Assembly: GCA_020848195.1 (NCBI GenBank)
Contig: JADLAP010000137.1
Span: 1-35,605, forward strand
Direction of reading: 5' to 3'
DNA: 35,605 nucleotides
From: Phycisphaeraceae bacterium
Lineage (GTDB): Bacteria > Planctomycetota > Phycisphaerae > Phycisphaerales > Phycisphaeraceae
The position numbers were made by a program, and so were the translations under genes. Shown here piece after piece: positions 1-10,367 of the stretch. Position 1 is the first letter of the stretch. Every line of letters begins with the position of its first letter. The notes under the pieces were generated by a model. That model saw only the letters and a list, made by a program, of their open reading frames with translations, did not search any database and was not told the origin of the DNA.

Positions 1-1
1 C

Positions 2-340
2 ACCCTCTGCTGCGATACCCCCGGCGTCCCCGACGATATGGCCATCACCAAAGCAGGCCACGGCGCGGGCCTCATGGTCATGGACTCCTCCGTCATCAGC
101 GACCGCAAATTGCTCGAACAGTTTGAATCGCTGGCCAAAGAAAAAAACATCAAGGCCCAACGCACCATCCTCCCCCGCGGCGGCACCGACGCCTCCGCCA
201 TCCAACGCGCCAACTCCGGCTATCGCATCATGAACCTCGTCTGCGGCACACGCTACATCCACACCGTCACCGAGATGATCCATCTCGACGACCTCCACGC
301 CTGCCGCGATCTGCTCGCCACCTTCCTTGCCGCCATCTGA
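2..340 (+). CDS. M42 family metallopeptidase, C-terminal part (5' end outside window)
   Basis: This is the open end of a gene entering from the left edge; the frame is open from base 2, so the start codon lies outside the window. The fragment (113 residues) carries the typical end of M42 aminopeptidases/endoglucanase-M-like peptidases: a GGTDAS segment (the family has GGTDAGAI), then CGTRYIHT and a final MIHLDDL helix. In the family the His of the RYIHT segment is a ligand of the di-metal site and the enzymes remove N-terminal residues from peptides in the cytoplasm, usually as dodecamers. The metal ligands and catalytic Glu nearer the N-terminus cannot be checked here. A NUDIX gene follows 40 bases after the stop on the same strand. 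Confidence 0.85.
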   Translation, partial: TLCCDTPGVPDDMAITKAGHGAGLMVMDSSVISDRKLLEQFESLAKEKNIKAQRTILPRGGTDASAIQRANSGYRIMNLVCGTRYIHTVTEMIHLDDLHACRDLLATFLAAI

Positions 341-380
341 TTCCTTCATGCCGCGACAACGTCGCGGATTTTTGTGTGCC

Positions 381-917
381 ATGCGACGCGAACCCCTCCG
401 CCAACTTCTGCTCGCCTTCTCCCCCTGCGACGGCCACGAAGCCCGTGAACGCGATCGCATGATCGAGCTGCTCAACGTCCCCGGCGATCCCTTCGCCCGT
501 TCCCACTTCACCCCCGGCCACTTCACCGCTTCCGCCTTCGTGCTCGGCCCCGAAGGCCGGTTGCTGCTGATCTTTCACGGCAAGCTCCATCGCTGGCTCC
601 AGCCCGGAGGCCACGTCGATCCGGATGACATGGATGTCCCCGCCGCCGCTCGACGCGAGGTCGCCGAGGAAACCGGCTTGAATCTGTCACCCACCGAAAC
701 CGCTGCTGTGTTCGATCTGGACATCCATCCCATTCCCGCGATGCGCGGCGAACCTGCCCACGAGCATTTCGACGTTCGCTTCCTCTTCCGCACGCGGGAA
801 ACGACCATCGCCGCCGCGTCGGACGCCAAGGCCGCCCGGTGGTACACGCCCGACGAGGTGACGCTGGAATTGTCCGACACGTCGGTGATGCGCGCCATGC
901 GGAAAATCATTCGCTGA
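381..917 (+). CDS. NUDIX hydrolase
   Basis: A 178-residue NUDIX-fold hydrolase, a family that cleaves nucleoside diphosphates linked to another group (X). The Nudix box is at about residues 76-100: PGGHVDPDD, then REVAEETG. The REVAEETG half with its metal-binding glutamates is intact, while the first half has Asp where the consensus has Glu and about one extra residue. The segments FTPGHFTASAF, WLQPGGHV and HEHFDVRFLF are typical of a bacterial NUDIX subfamily annotated only as NUDIX hydrolase, so the substrate is unknown. Upstream in-frame ATGs exist at 327 and 348. I prefer 381 because homologues begin with an MRRE-like segment and the ATG at 327 would overlap the preceding peptidase. No convincing ribosome binding site decides the start. 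Confidence 0.85.
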   Translation: MRREPLRQLLLAFSPCDGHEARERDRMIELLNVPGDPFARSHFTPGHFTASAFVLGPEGRLLLIFHGKLHRWLQPGGHVDPDDMDVPAAARREVAEETGLNLSPTETAAVFDLDIHPIPAMRGEPAHEHFDVRFLFRTRETTIAAASDAKAARWYTPDEVTLELSDTSVMRAMRKIIR

Positions 918-936
918 TTCAGGCATTCTTTCGTAG

Positions 937-956
937 CTGCGACGTCTTCGTCGCAG
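937..956. repeat. Hairpin repeat, copy 1 of 2 (TAGCTGCGAC type)
   Basis: A perfect 7-bp stem CTGCGAC / GTCGCAG around the loop GTCTTC. It lies inside a 26-base unit (934-959) that recurs at 1007-1032. In the second copy the stem has changed to CTGCGGT / ACCGCGG while the loop is unchanged, so both arms changed together. It lies between the NUDIX gene and glyS. Confidence 0.7.
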
Positions 957-966
957 TCCCCGGACG

Positions 967-985
967 CGCGGGCAGTTTGCCCGCG
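967..985. repeat. Hairpin between the twin repeats
   Basis: An 8-bp perfect stem CGCGGGCA / TGCCCGCG with a 3-base GTT loop. A T-rich stretch begins only about 13 bases further on, which is too far for a canonical intrinsic terminator. It could weakly end NUDIX transcription or be part of the composite repeat formed with the hairpins on either side. Confidence 0.4.
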
Positions 986-1009
986 GCTGACAATGATTGT
1001 TTTTCATAG

Positions 1010-1029
1010 CTGCGGTGTCTTCACCGCGG
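1010..1029. repeat. Hairpin repeat, copy 2 of 2 (TAGCTGCGGT type)
   Basis: Stem CTGCGGT / ACCGCGG (one G-T pair) around the same loop GTCTTC as the copy at 937-956. The flanks TAGCTGC and GTCC are shared. The covarying stem suggests selection for the hairpin rather than the primary sequence. It lies 70 bases upstream of the glyS start, probably in or near its leader. Confidence 0.65.
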
Positions 1030-1099
1030 TCCGCCGTTTGCCCCCAGCCATCACCTTCCCTTACGATTCTTCCCTTGCGATTATCCACGGAGTAACCTC

Positions 1100-2791
1100 A
1101 TGCCTGCTACGCCGAAGACCATGGACGCCATCGTCGCCCTCTGCCGCCGCCGCGGATTCATCTGGCAATCCTCCGAAATCTACGGCGGCATCAACGGCTT
1201 CTGGGACTACGGCCCGCTCGGCGCGGAACTCAAGAAAAACCTCAAGGACGCCTGGTGGCACGACATCGTACGCTGCCCTGGCAAAGGCCCCGACGGCCAC
1301 TTCATCGACATGGTCGGCGTCGACTGCACCATCATCATGCACCCCAAAGTCTGGGAAGCCTCAGGCCATGTCGCGGGGTTCAATGATCCGATGGTGGATG
1401 ACAAAGAGACGAAGGATCGCTTTCGTGCCGACCACTTGTGGGGGTTGATCATCACTGACGCGCCCGGTGACGCCGCGTTTGACCTCAAGATGACGGTCGC
1501 GTCAATGCTTCGAAACGGCTACACGGTCGTTCACTACAGCTTCGTTGCCGGATCGTTGGGCGAGGTCACGGACTACGTGAAGACCAACCCGAAGGAACTC
1601 CGTGAGTTTGGGAAGGTAGATGGTGATATTGTCCCTCATCCGTTTGGGGTCGCAGTTCCGTATCCCAAAGGGAAGTGTGGCCTCATCTTTCCAATTTCTG
1701 TCGACGAGCAGAAGATTCACTATTTGGAGTTGCCATCACCTTTCACTGGTAAGCGTGGAACGCTCACCGAGCCGCGGCAGTTCAACCTGATGTTTGAGAG
1801 CCACGCCGGGCCGATCAAGGATGAAGCCAACAAGGTCTATCTCCGTCCCGAAACCGCCCAGGGCATCTTCACACAGTTCTGGAATGTTGTGGACACCTCG
1901 CGCGTCAAGGTGCCCTTCGGCATTGCCCAGATCGGCAAGGCCTTCCGCAATGAGGTGACCCCCCGCAACTTCACCTTCCGGTCCCGCGAGTTTGAGCAGA
2001 TGGAGATCGAGTTCTTCATCCGCCCCGAGAAAGCCAACGAGTGGTACAAGTTCTGGCGGGATTCGCGCTTTGCGTGGTGGCAGTCGGTGGGGCTGGCGGG
2101 TGAGAACCTGCAACTGCGCGAGCACGACCGCGACGAGCTGGCCCACTATGCCAAGGAGGGCGCGGGCACCAGCGACATCGAGTACCGCTTCCCCTTCACC
2201 GCCCCCGGCTACGGCGAACTGGAGGGCGTGGCCCATCGCACGGACTTCGACCTGCGCCAGCACGCCAACACCTGCGGCAAGGGCGACAAGCTCAAATACT
2301 TCGACCAGGAACTGCAGGTCAAGCTGCAGAACGAAGGCGCGAGCAAGGACGAAATCAACGCGAAATCGCGGTACTTCCCGCATGTGATCGAGCCTTCGGC
2401 CGGGGCGGATCGCGGGACGCTGGCGCTCTTGTGCGAGGCGTTCACGCCGGACGAAACCCGGCCCAGCGGCGTGTACATGAAGTTCCAGCCTCGGATCGCG
2501 CCGATCAAGGCGGGGATTTTCCCGCTGGTCAACAAGGACGGCATGCCGGAGATCGCCGAGAAGCTGTACCTGGAGCTGCGGCAGAGCTGGTGCGTGCAGT
2601 TCGACGAGAAGCAGACGATCGGCAAGCGTTACGCCCGGATGGACGAGGCGGGCACGCCGTACTGCTTCACCGTCGATGGCGAAACGGCAGGGACGCAGAC
2701 CGTCACCGTGCGGCACCGGGACACGCAGCAGCAGGAGCGAGTGGGGCTGGACAAGGTCGGCGCGTTCCTCAAAGAGAAGATGTCGATGTGA
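1100..2791 (+). CDS. glyS: Glycine--tRNA ligase (dimeric type, single chain)
   Basis: Class II aminoacyl-tRNA synthetase that charges tRNA-Gly in the cytoplasm; 563 residues. The N-terminus has the GlyRS hallmarks IYGGINGFWDYGPLG (about residues 27-41) and HPKVWEASGH (81-90). Motif 2 is FRNEVTPRNF...FEQMEIEFF (282-306), motif 3 includes GADRGTLALL, and the anticodon-binding domain ends the chain. A GGAG ribosome binding site at 1089-1092 is seven bases before the ATG. Odd: between RFRADHL (about 107-113) and GTLTEPRQFNLMF (220-232) there are about 105 residues where many bacterial relatives have a shorter segment with a zinc ribbon. Here the expected CPxCG-like site reads PSPFTG, without cysteines. 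This stretch (about 1436-1756) is also visibly less GC-rich than its flanks. The frame stays open, so the gene looks functional. Confidence 0.95.
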   Translation: MPATPKTMDAIVALCRRRGFIWQSSEIYGGINGFWDYGPLGAELKKNLKDAWWHDIVRCPGKGPDGHFIDMVGVDCTIIMHPKVWEASGHVAGFNDPMVDDKETKDRFRADHLWGLIITDAPGDAAFDLKMTVASMLRNGYTVVHYSFVAGSLGEVTDYVKTNPKELREFGKVDGDIVPHPFGVAVPYPKGKCGLIFPISVDEQKIHYLELPSPFTGKRGTLTEPRQFNLMFESHAGPIKDEANKVYLRPETAQGIFTQFWNVVDTSRVKVPFGIAQIGKAFRNEVTPRNFTFRSREFEQMEIEFFIRPEKANEWYKFWRDSRFAWWQSVGLAGENLQLREHDRDELAHYAKEGAGTSDIEYRFPFTAPGYGELEGVAHRTDFDLRQHANTCGKGDKLKYFDQELQVKLQNEGASKDEINAKSRYFPHVIEPSAGADRGTLALLCEAFTPDETRPSGVYMKFQPRIAPIKAGIFPLVNKDGMPEIAEKLYLELRQSWCVQFDEKQTIGKRYARMDEAGTPYCFTVDGETAGTQTVTVRHRDTQQQERVGLDKVGAFLKEKMSM

Positions 2792-2806
2792 CCTCCGGAA
2801 TTTTCC

Positions 2807-2840
2807 CCCGCCGAAGCGGCGAGTACGCCGCATCGGCGGG
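2807..2840 (+). terminator. Long hairpin, probable glyS terminator
   Basis: Stem CCCGCCGA / TCGGCGGG, then an A-A mismatch, then GCGGCG / CGCCGC closing an AGTA loop, giving 14 base pairs in all. It starts 16 bases after the glyS stop and is followed by CTTTG, so the U-tract is poor. Position and strength support a terminator for glyS. Confidence 0.6.
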
Positions 2841-2869
2841 CTTTGCAGGGGGACACGTTTCATCGCGCG

Positions 2870-2907
2870 AAAAAAAACGCGGCGCTTCGTGGATACGAAG
2901 CGCCGCG
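2870..2907 (-). terminator. Rho-independent terminator of the minus-strand operon
   Basis: A perfect 13-bp stem (2878-2890 with 2895-2907, loop GGAT) is followed on the minus strand by eight T residues (complement of 2870-2877). It lies 28 bases after the methyltransferase stop and is a textbook intrinsic terminator. Its arm nearest the gene overlaps the first 11 bases of the 24-bp repeat at 2897-2920. Confidence 0.85.
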
Positions 2908-2920
2908 ACTTGTCGCGTCT
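2897..2920 (+). repeat. 24-bp dispersed repeat, copy 1
   Basis: This 24-base unit begins GAAGCGCCGCGACTTG and ends TCGCGTCT. It is identical to the reverse complement of 6455-6478 and matches 4670-4693 at 22 of 24 positions. This copy is in the gap between glyS and the methyltransferase, where its first half also serves as an arm of the terminator hairpin. Confidence 0.75.
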
Positions 2921-2935
2921 TGATTGGATTTCGCG

Positions 2936-3670
2936 TCAGATGCCCGCGGGCTTGACGCGGAAGACTTCGAGCGTCCAGAGGAAGCGGGAGCGTTTGGCTT
3001 CGTAGTCGATCAGGCCCGCATCCTTGAGGCGGACCAGTTCGTCGAGCGCATCGCTCATTTCCTTGCAGAACGGGAAGCGGGTAGCGCCGAGCGCTTCGAG
3101 CTTTTCGCCGAAGAGCTTTTTGGCGTGGCCGATGATCTTGGGCGTGTTGGACAGGCTGGACGTGGCGAAGTACATGACGCCGTTGGGCATCAGGTGGGTG
3201 GGGCCTTCCTCGAGGACGCGGACGACGAGGTCGGCTCCGTCTTCGCCACCGGAGGGAATGGTCTTGGGATACCAGGGCGTGATGCGTGCGACGCGTTCGG
3301 CGATGCCGGAGACGTCGTTGATGATCACGTCGAATTTTTCATCTTTGACGGGATCGAAGAGCGAGCCGCAGCGGACGGAGACTTTGTCTTCGACGCCGTT
3401 GAGCTTGACGTTTTCCCGCGCCAGTTCGCAGGACTGTGGCATGACGTCGACGGCGATGACCTGACTGGCGCCCTGCTTGGCCGCGTAGATCGACAGCGGA
3501 CCGACGCCGCAGCCGAGGTCCAGGACCTTCGCGCCCGGCGGGATATTGACCACCTTGGCGATTTTGTCCGTGGTCGCGTTGGGTTCAAAGGTTTCGTCCG
3601 CCACGCGCATCGTCAACTCGTGGCCGCCAATGTTGTAGGTGCCCAGCCGTGTCGGCATAACTCGTCCCAT
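2936..3670 (-). CDS. Class I SAM-dependent methyltransferase
   Basis: A 244-residue Rossmann-fold methyltransferase. Motif I is VLDLGCGVGPLSIYAA (about residues 49-64) and the acidic residue after strand 2 is in VIAVDVMP. The motif IV position reads VIINDVSG where N6-adenine/glutamine methylases have NPPY or NPPF. The fold resembles the RsmC/PrmA-like 'small methyltransferase' group, but the substrate cannot be named. Starts at 3670 or 3658 are both possible; the second has a GGGA sequence just upstream and loses only four residues. It is the last gene of the minus-strand run after the LOG gene (142-bp gap) and ends at a strong terminator. A weak promoter-like pair in the gap suggests it may also be transcribed alone. 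Confidence 0.8.
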   Translation of the reverse strand: MGRVMPTRLGTYNIGGHELTMRVADETFEPNATTDKIAKVVNIPPGAKVLDLGCGVGPLSIYAAKQGASQVIAVDVMPQSCELARENVKLNGVEDKVSVRCGSLFDPVKDEKFDVIINDVSGIAERVARITPWYPKTIPSGGEDGADLVVRVLEEGPTHLMPNGVMYFATSSLSNTPKIIGHAKKLFGEKLEALGATRFPFCKEMSDALDELVRLKDAGLIDYEAKRSRFLWTLEVFRVKPAGI

Positions 3671-3733
3671 GTCGCCCGAAGGGGCCGCTTTTCAGTTAGA
3701 GGAACAAAACCTGATTGCCCCAGACGATTGATG

Positions 3734-3762
3734 ATGGTATCGCGTGTTCGCCTGACATTCAA
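3734..3762 (-). promoter_or_regulatory. Weak possible promoter for the methyltransferase gene
   Basis: Read on the minus strand there is TTGAAT, 17 bases, then TACCAT, about 64 bases before the methyltransferase start. Spacing is ideal but the -10 match is poor, so this is only a suggestion. Confidence 0.25.
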
Positions 3763-3812
3763 CGTGGGCCTGGCGAAAAAGAGGGACCTATCCGAGATGA
3801 AAAGGTCTGAAT

Positions 3813-4601
3813 TCAATCCAGATCGGCGACATCGGGCGCTCGCATCGCCGCGCCGAATCGCGGATCGATGCCGGCACGCGTGCCTTCGGCGGTGGTCTTG
3901 GCGGCGTGCGCGGGGATGTCCGGCATCACCGGGCCGTGCCAGCTTTTGGTGTCATAACACTGGCGAATCAGCTTCACCGCTTCATTCACGTCATCGGTGA
4001 TGCGGAACAGGTCCAGGTCGTGCGGGCTGATGGTCTGGTTCTTTTCGAGCATGGCGTGACGGAGCCAGTCGACCAGGCCGTCCCAGAAATCGTGGCCGAT
4101 GAGGATCACGGGGAAGGGTTCGATTTTCAGCGTCTGGATGAGCGTCATGCTCTCGAAAAATTCATCCATGGTGCCGAAGCCGCCGGGGAAGCAGATGAAT
4201 CCATTGGCGTATTTGACGAACATGACCTTGCGGGCGAAGAAGTATCGGAAGGTCACTTCGTGGGTCTGATAGGGATTGGGCTTCTGCTCCATGGGCAGGG
4301 CGATATTGAGGCCGATGGACTGACCGCCGGCTTCGAACGCGCCTTTGTTGGCGGCTTCCATGATGCCTGGCCCGCCGCCGGTGATGACGGAAAAACCATT
4401 TTCCGCCAGCAGCCGGCCGCACTGCACCGCCTGCTGGTAGCAGGCGTTATCGGGTTGCGTCCGGGCGGAGCCGAACACCGTCACCGCTTTGCCGATGTCG
4501 CTGAGCAGCTCGAAGCCTTCGACGAATTCCGCCAGGATGCGGAACATCCGCCATGCTTCGCCGGACAGGTCGTGTTGATGATTCGGGTTTTTCACATTCA
4601 T
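3813..4601 (-). CDS. LOG-family protein (TIGR00730, nucleotide phosphoribohydrolase-like)
   Basis: A 262-residue Rossmann-fold protein of the LOG / lysine-decarboxylase-like family. It has the diagnostic motifs GGGPGIMEAANKG (about 75-87) and PGGFGTMDE (139-147), which hold the catalytic Arg/Glu of the phosphoribohydrolase site. Characterised relatives hydrolyse nucleoside 5'-monophosphates or cytokinin ribotides to base plus ribose 5-phosphate; the bacterial role is often nucleotide housekeeping. The start at 4601 is chosen over 4628 because GGAGG (complement of 4610-4614) sits eight bases upstream. It lies 64 bases after the helical-repeat gene on the same strand, so probably the same transcript from eno. 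Confidence 0.88.
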   Translation of the reverse strand: MNVKNPNHQHDLSGEAWRMFRILAEFVEGFELLSDIGKAVTVFGSARTQPDNACYQQAVQCGRLLAENGFSVITGGGPGIMEAANKGAFEAGGQSIGLNIALPMEQKPNPYQTHEVTFRYFFARKVMFVKYANGFICFPGGFGTMDEFFESMTLIQTLKIEPFPVILIGHDFWDGLVDWLRHAMLEKNQTISPHDLDLFRITDDVNEAVKLIRQCYDTKSWHGPVMPDIPAHAAKTTAEGTRAGIDPRFGAAMRAPDVADLD

Positions 4602-4665
4602 GGGTAATACCTCCACCGCAAAGAACAATATCGGCTACCCGGCCCCCCGACATGCGAGTCAACAT

Positions 4666-7943
<3,278 letters not shown>

Positions 7944-8241
7944 CTATGAAAAAAGCCTCCTCAGCAGAATCCGTGGAAGCAGATACGGTCAATCGGCCTC
8001 GGAAATCGCGGAACTCGCAGGATTTCCTGCCGTTCGCCGCCCGGTTGGGATCGTGTGTGACATTGGAACGGGCCTTTGATCTCCGACGATACCTGGAATC
8101 TGGAACTCGCTGGGCCGGCTGCGCATAACCTTTGCCCGGTCCTCAAGCCCTTCCGGGCGGGCACTCGCCCCGGATGGGGCGAAGCGGGGAGTGGGGCGAT
8201 CTTCGCTTCCTTCCAGCCACGGATTGTGCGGAAGAACCCCA

Positions 8242-8269
8242 AAAATCAAGATGTGACAAAGCAGTAGCC
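8242..8269 (+). repeat. 28-bp direct repeat, copy 1
   Basis: A 28-base sequence containing ATCAAGATGTGACAAAGCAG. It recurs without mismatch at 23249-23276, about 15 kb away, in the same orientation. Both copies are in gene-free DNA. It is probably the end of a lost insertion element or part of a dispersed family. Confidence 0.8.
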
Positions 8270-8275
8270 TATCGG

Positions 8276-8321
8276 TGTAACCCATGTCCCCGAACACCTG
8301 TAACCAATGTCTCCGGTCTAT
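8276..8321 (+). repeat. Two tandem 23-bp TGTAACC units
   Basis: TGTAACCCATGTCCCCG is followed after 23 bases by TGTAACCAATGTCTCCG (15 of the first 17 positions equal). Such repeated TGTAACC-ATGT units look like the multiple transposase-binding sites at an insertion-sequence end. They start seven bases after the 28-bp repeat. No transposase gene is present, so if this is an IS end it is a relic. Confidence 0.45.
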
Positions 8322-8403
8322 ACACGCAGCCGCGATGAGGGGGGCACGGAGTACCGTGCATGGGCGGACTTTTGTCCAATCAAGAACGCCACAGGGACAA
8401 CCA

Positions 8404-10083
8404 TCATCGCGTCATGGTGCGGTACTTGGGCCGGTGGGGCTGATCGGCGTCGACGCCGAGGCGGCGTCTGCGGTCCGTCTCATATGCCGTGAAATTGCCC
8501 TCGTACCAGTGCACGGTGGAATCGCCCTCGAAGGCGAGGATGTGCGTCGCCAGGCGGTCGAGGAACCAGCGGTCGTGGCTGATGATGACGGCGCAGCCGG
8601 CGAAGTTTTCCAAGGCTTCTTCGAGGGCGCGCATGGTGTTGACGTCGAGGTCGTTGGTCGGTTCGTCGAGCAGCAGGACATTGGCTCCACTCTTGAGCAT
8701 ACGGGCGAGGTGGACGCGGTTGCGCTGGCCGCCGGAGAGCGTGCCGACGAGCTGCTGCTGGTCGGAGCCGGTGAAGCCGAAGCGGGAGGCATAGGCGCGT
8801 GCGTTGACGTCCATGTTGCCCATGCGGAAGATTTCCTGGCCGTCGGCGATGGCGGACCAGACGGGCGAAGCGTTATCGAGCGATTCGCGGGACTGATCGA
8901 CGTAGGCGAACTTCACAGCCGGGGCGATCTGAATCTGTCCCGCGTCGGCCTTTTCCGAACCGGTCAGGATGCGGAAGAGCGTGGTCTTGCCCGCGCCGTT
9001 GGGGCCGATGACGCCGACGATGCCGTTGGGCGGGAGGTTGAAGGTCATGTTCTCGAACAGCAGCCGATCGCCGTAGGATTTGGCCAGGCCCCTGGCGTCG
9101 ATGACCTTTTCACCGAGTCGCGGCCCCGGCGGGATGTAGATTTCCACCTCGGCGGCCCGGTTTTCCGCGTTTTCCGTCACCATTTTGTCATACGCCGCCA
9201 GACGCGCCTTGCTCTTGGACTGTCTGGCCTGCGGACTCTTGCGCACCCAGTCCAGCTCGCGTTTGAGCGCCTTCTGCCGGGCGGATTCCCGCTTTTCCTC
9301 CACCGCCAGGCGCGCGGATTTCTGGTCCAGCCAACTGCTGTAGTTGCCTTTCCACGGAATGCCCGCGCCGCGGTCCAGTTCCAGAATCCAACCCGCCACG
9401 TTGTCCAGAAAGTAGCGGTCGTGCGTCACGGCGATGACCGTTCCTTCATACCGCTGCAGGTGCTGCTCCAGCCAGGCCACGGATTCGGCGTCGAGATGGT
9501 TCGTCGGCTCGTCGAGCAGCAGGATGTCGGGCTTTTCCAACAGCAGTCGGCAGAGCGCCACGCGACGCCGCTCGCCGCCGGAAATGCGGTCCACCAGCGT
9601 CTCCGAGGGCGGACACCGCAGCGCGTCCATCGCGTGTTCAAGCTGTGAATCGATGTCCCATGCGTTCAGGTGGTCGATCTTCTCCTGCAATTCACCCTGC
9701 TTCTCCAGCAGTTTGTTCATCTCGTCATCCGACATCGGCTCGGCCAGCTTGTCGGACAGCGTGTTGAACTGCTCGATCAGGTCCAGCGTCGGCTGCACAG
9801 CCTTGCGGACATCGTCGATGACGGTGGGCCCTTCCAGCTTCGGCTCCTGGGGCAGCATGCCGACGGTGTAGCCGGGCGAAATCTGGGTCTGGCCGTCGAA
9901 GTCCTTGTCCACGCCGGCGAGGATTCGCAGCAGCGACGACTTACCCGAACCGTTAAGACCCAGTACGCCGATCTTCGCGCCGTAGAAGTACGAGAGCGAG
10001 ATGTCCTTGAGGACTTCCTTCTTCTCGTGACGCTTGGTGACGTGGATCATGGAGTAGATGATTTTGTTTGCGGTTTCCGCCAT
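8404..10083 (-). CDS. ettA: ABC-F translation factor EttA (energy-dependent translational throttle)
   Basis: A 559-residue protein with two ABC ATPase domains and no membrane segments, as in E. coli EttA (about 555 residues). Domain 1 has Walker A GLNGSGKSS (42-50), signature SGGERRR (168-174) and Walker B LLLDEPTN (188-195). Domain 2 has GPNGAGKTT (360-368), LSGGQRNR (449-456) and LLLDEPTN (470-477). The charged helical arm at about 95-140 and the linker after SARLAVEEKRESARQK match the EttA subfamily, which binds the ribosomal E site and gates the first elongation step according to ATP/ADP. It stands alone on the minus strand, diverging from the secreted glycosidase-like gene at 10368. Confidence 0.95.
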   Translation of the reverse strand: MAETANKIIYSMIHVTKRHEKKEVLKDISLSYFYGAKIGVLGLNGSGKSSLLRILAGVDKDFDGQTQISPGYTVGMLPQEPKLEGPTVIDDVRKAVQPTLDLIEQFNTLSDKLAEPMSDDEMNKLLEKQGELQEKIDHLNAWDIDSQLEHAMDALRCPPSETLVDRISGGERRRVALCRLLLEKPDILLLDEPTNHLDAESVAWLEQHLQRYEGTVIAVTHDRYFLDNVAGWILELDRGAGIPWKGNYSSWLDQKSARLAVEEKRESARQKALKRELDWVRKSPQARQSKSKARLAAYDKMVTENAENRAAEVEIYIPPGPRLGEKVIDARGLAKSYGDRLLFENMTFNLPPNGIVGVIGPNGAGKTTLFRILTGSEKADAGQIQIAPAVKFAYVDQSRESLDNASPVWSAIADGQEIFRMGNMDVNARAYASRFGFTGSDQQQLVGTLSGGQRNRVHLARMLKSGANVLLLDEPTNDLDVNTMRALEEALENFAGCAVIISHDRWFLDRLATHILAFEGDSTVHWYEGNFTAYETDRRRRLGVDADQPHRPKYRTMTR

Positions 10084-10193
10084 GGCGAGGAATTATGACG
10101 AGAAACGGACGAAAGTCACGGACGGGTCGGCGGGAAAGCGTCTGATGCGTCCGGCCGGGGTCGGGAGCATGCGTTGCCGGTCACAAAAAAGGA

Positions 10194-10223
10194 TTGACAA
10201 TTGATGTCCAGTTAATGCATAAT
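10194..10223 (+). promoter_or_regulatory. Promoter of the secreted glycosidase-like gene
   Basis: TTGACA (10194-10199), an 18-base spacer and CATAAT (10218-10223): a near-consensus housekeeping sigma promoter, rare in this GC-rich window. The expected transcription start is about 10230, leaving a leader of roughly 140 bases before the ATG at 10368. Confidence 0.65.
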
Positions 10224-10233
10224 GATGCACTAC

Positions 10234-10251
10234 TGATGCATATTCGCATCA
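10234..10251. promoter_or_regulatory. Operator-like palindrome TGATGC-N6-GCATCA
   Basis: A perfect 6-bp inverted repeat with a 6-base spacer just after the predicted transcription start. A second TGATGCA lies 11 bp upstream (10223-10229), and ATGCAT cores at 10215 and 10236 are 21 bp apart, two helical turns. The arrangement suggests cooperative repressor binding over the -10 region; the regulator is unknown. Confidence 0.5.
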
Positions 10252-10367
10252 ATGACTTTAATGGATCCCCTTTCGGAACGCTGATGCGGACTGCGGCGCA
10301 ATCCCGGATTCTCGCGGCGAATCCGACCCGCATGGCCTTCGACCCTTGCCGCGAAAGAGCAAGCTCC

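Noticed and set aside
2936-3670. Naming the methyltransferase as RsmC or PrmA
   Set aside because: The NPP(Y/F) motif of those enzymes is replaced by NDVSG, and the N-terminal domains of both are missing.
8284-9648. 454-codon plus-strand frame opposite ettA
   Set aside because: EttA on the minus strand has all ABC-F motifs; the plus frame has none.
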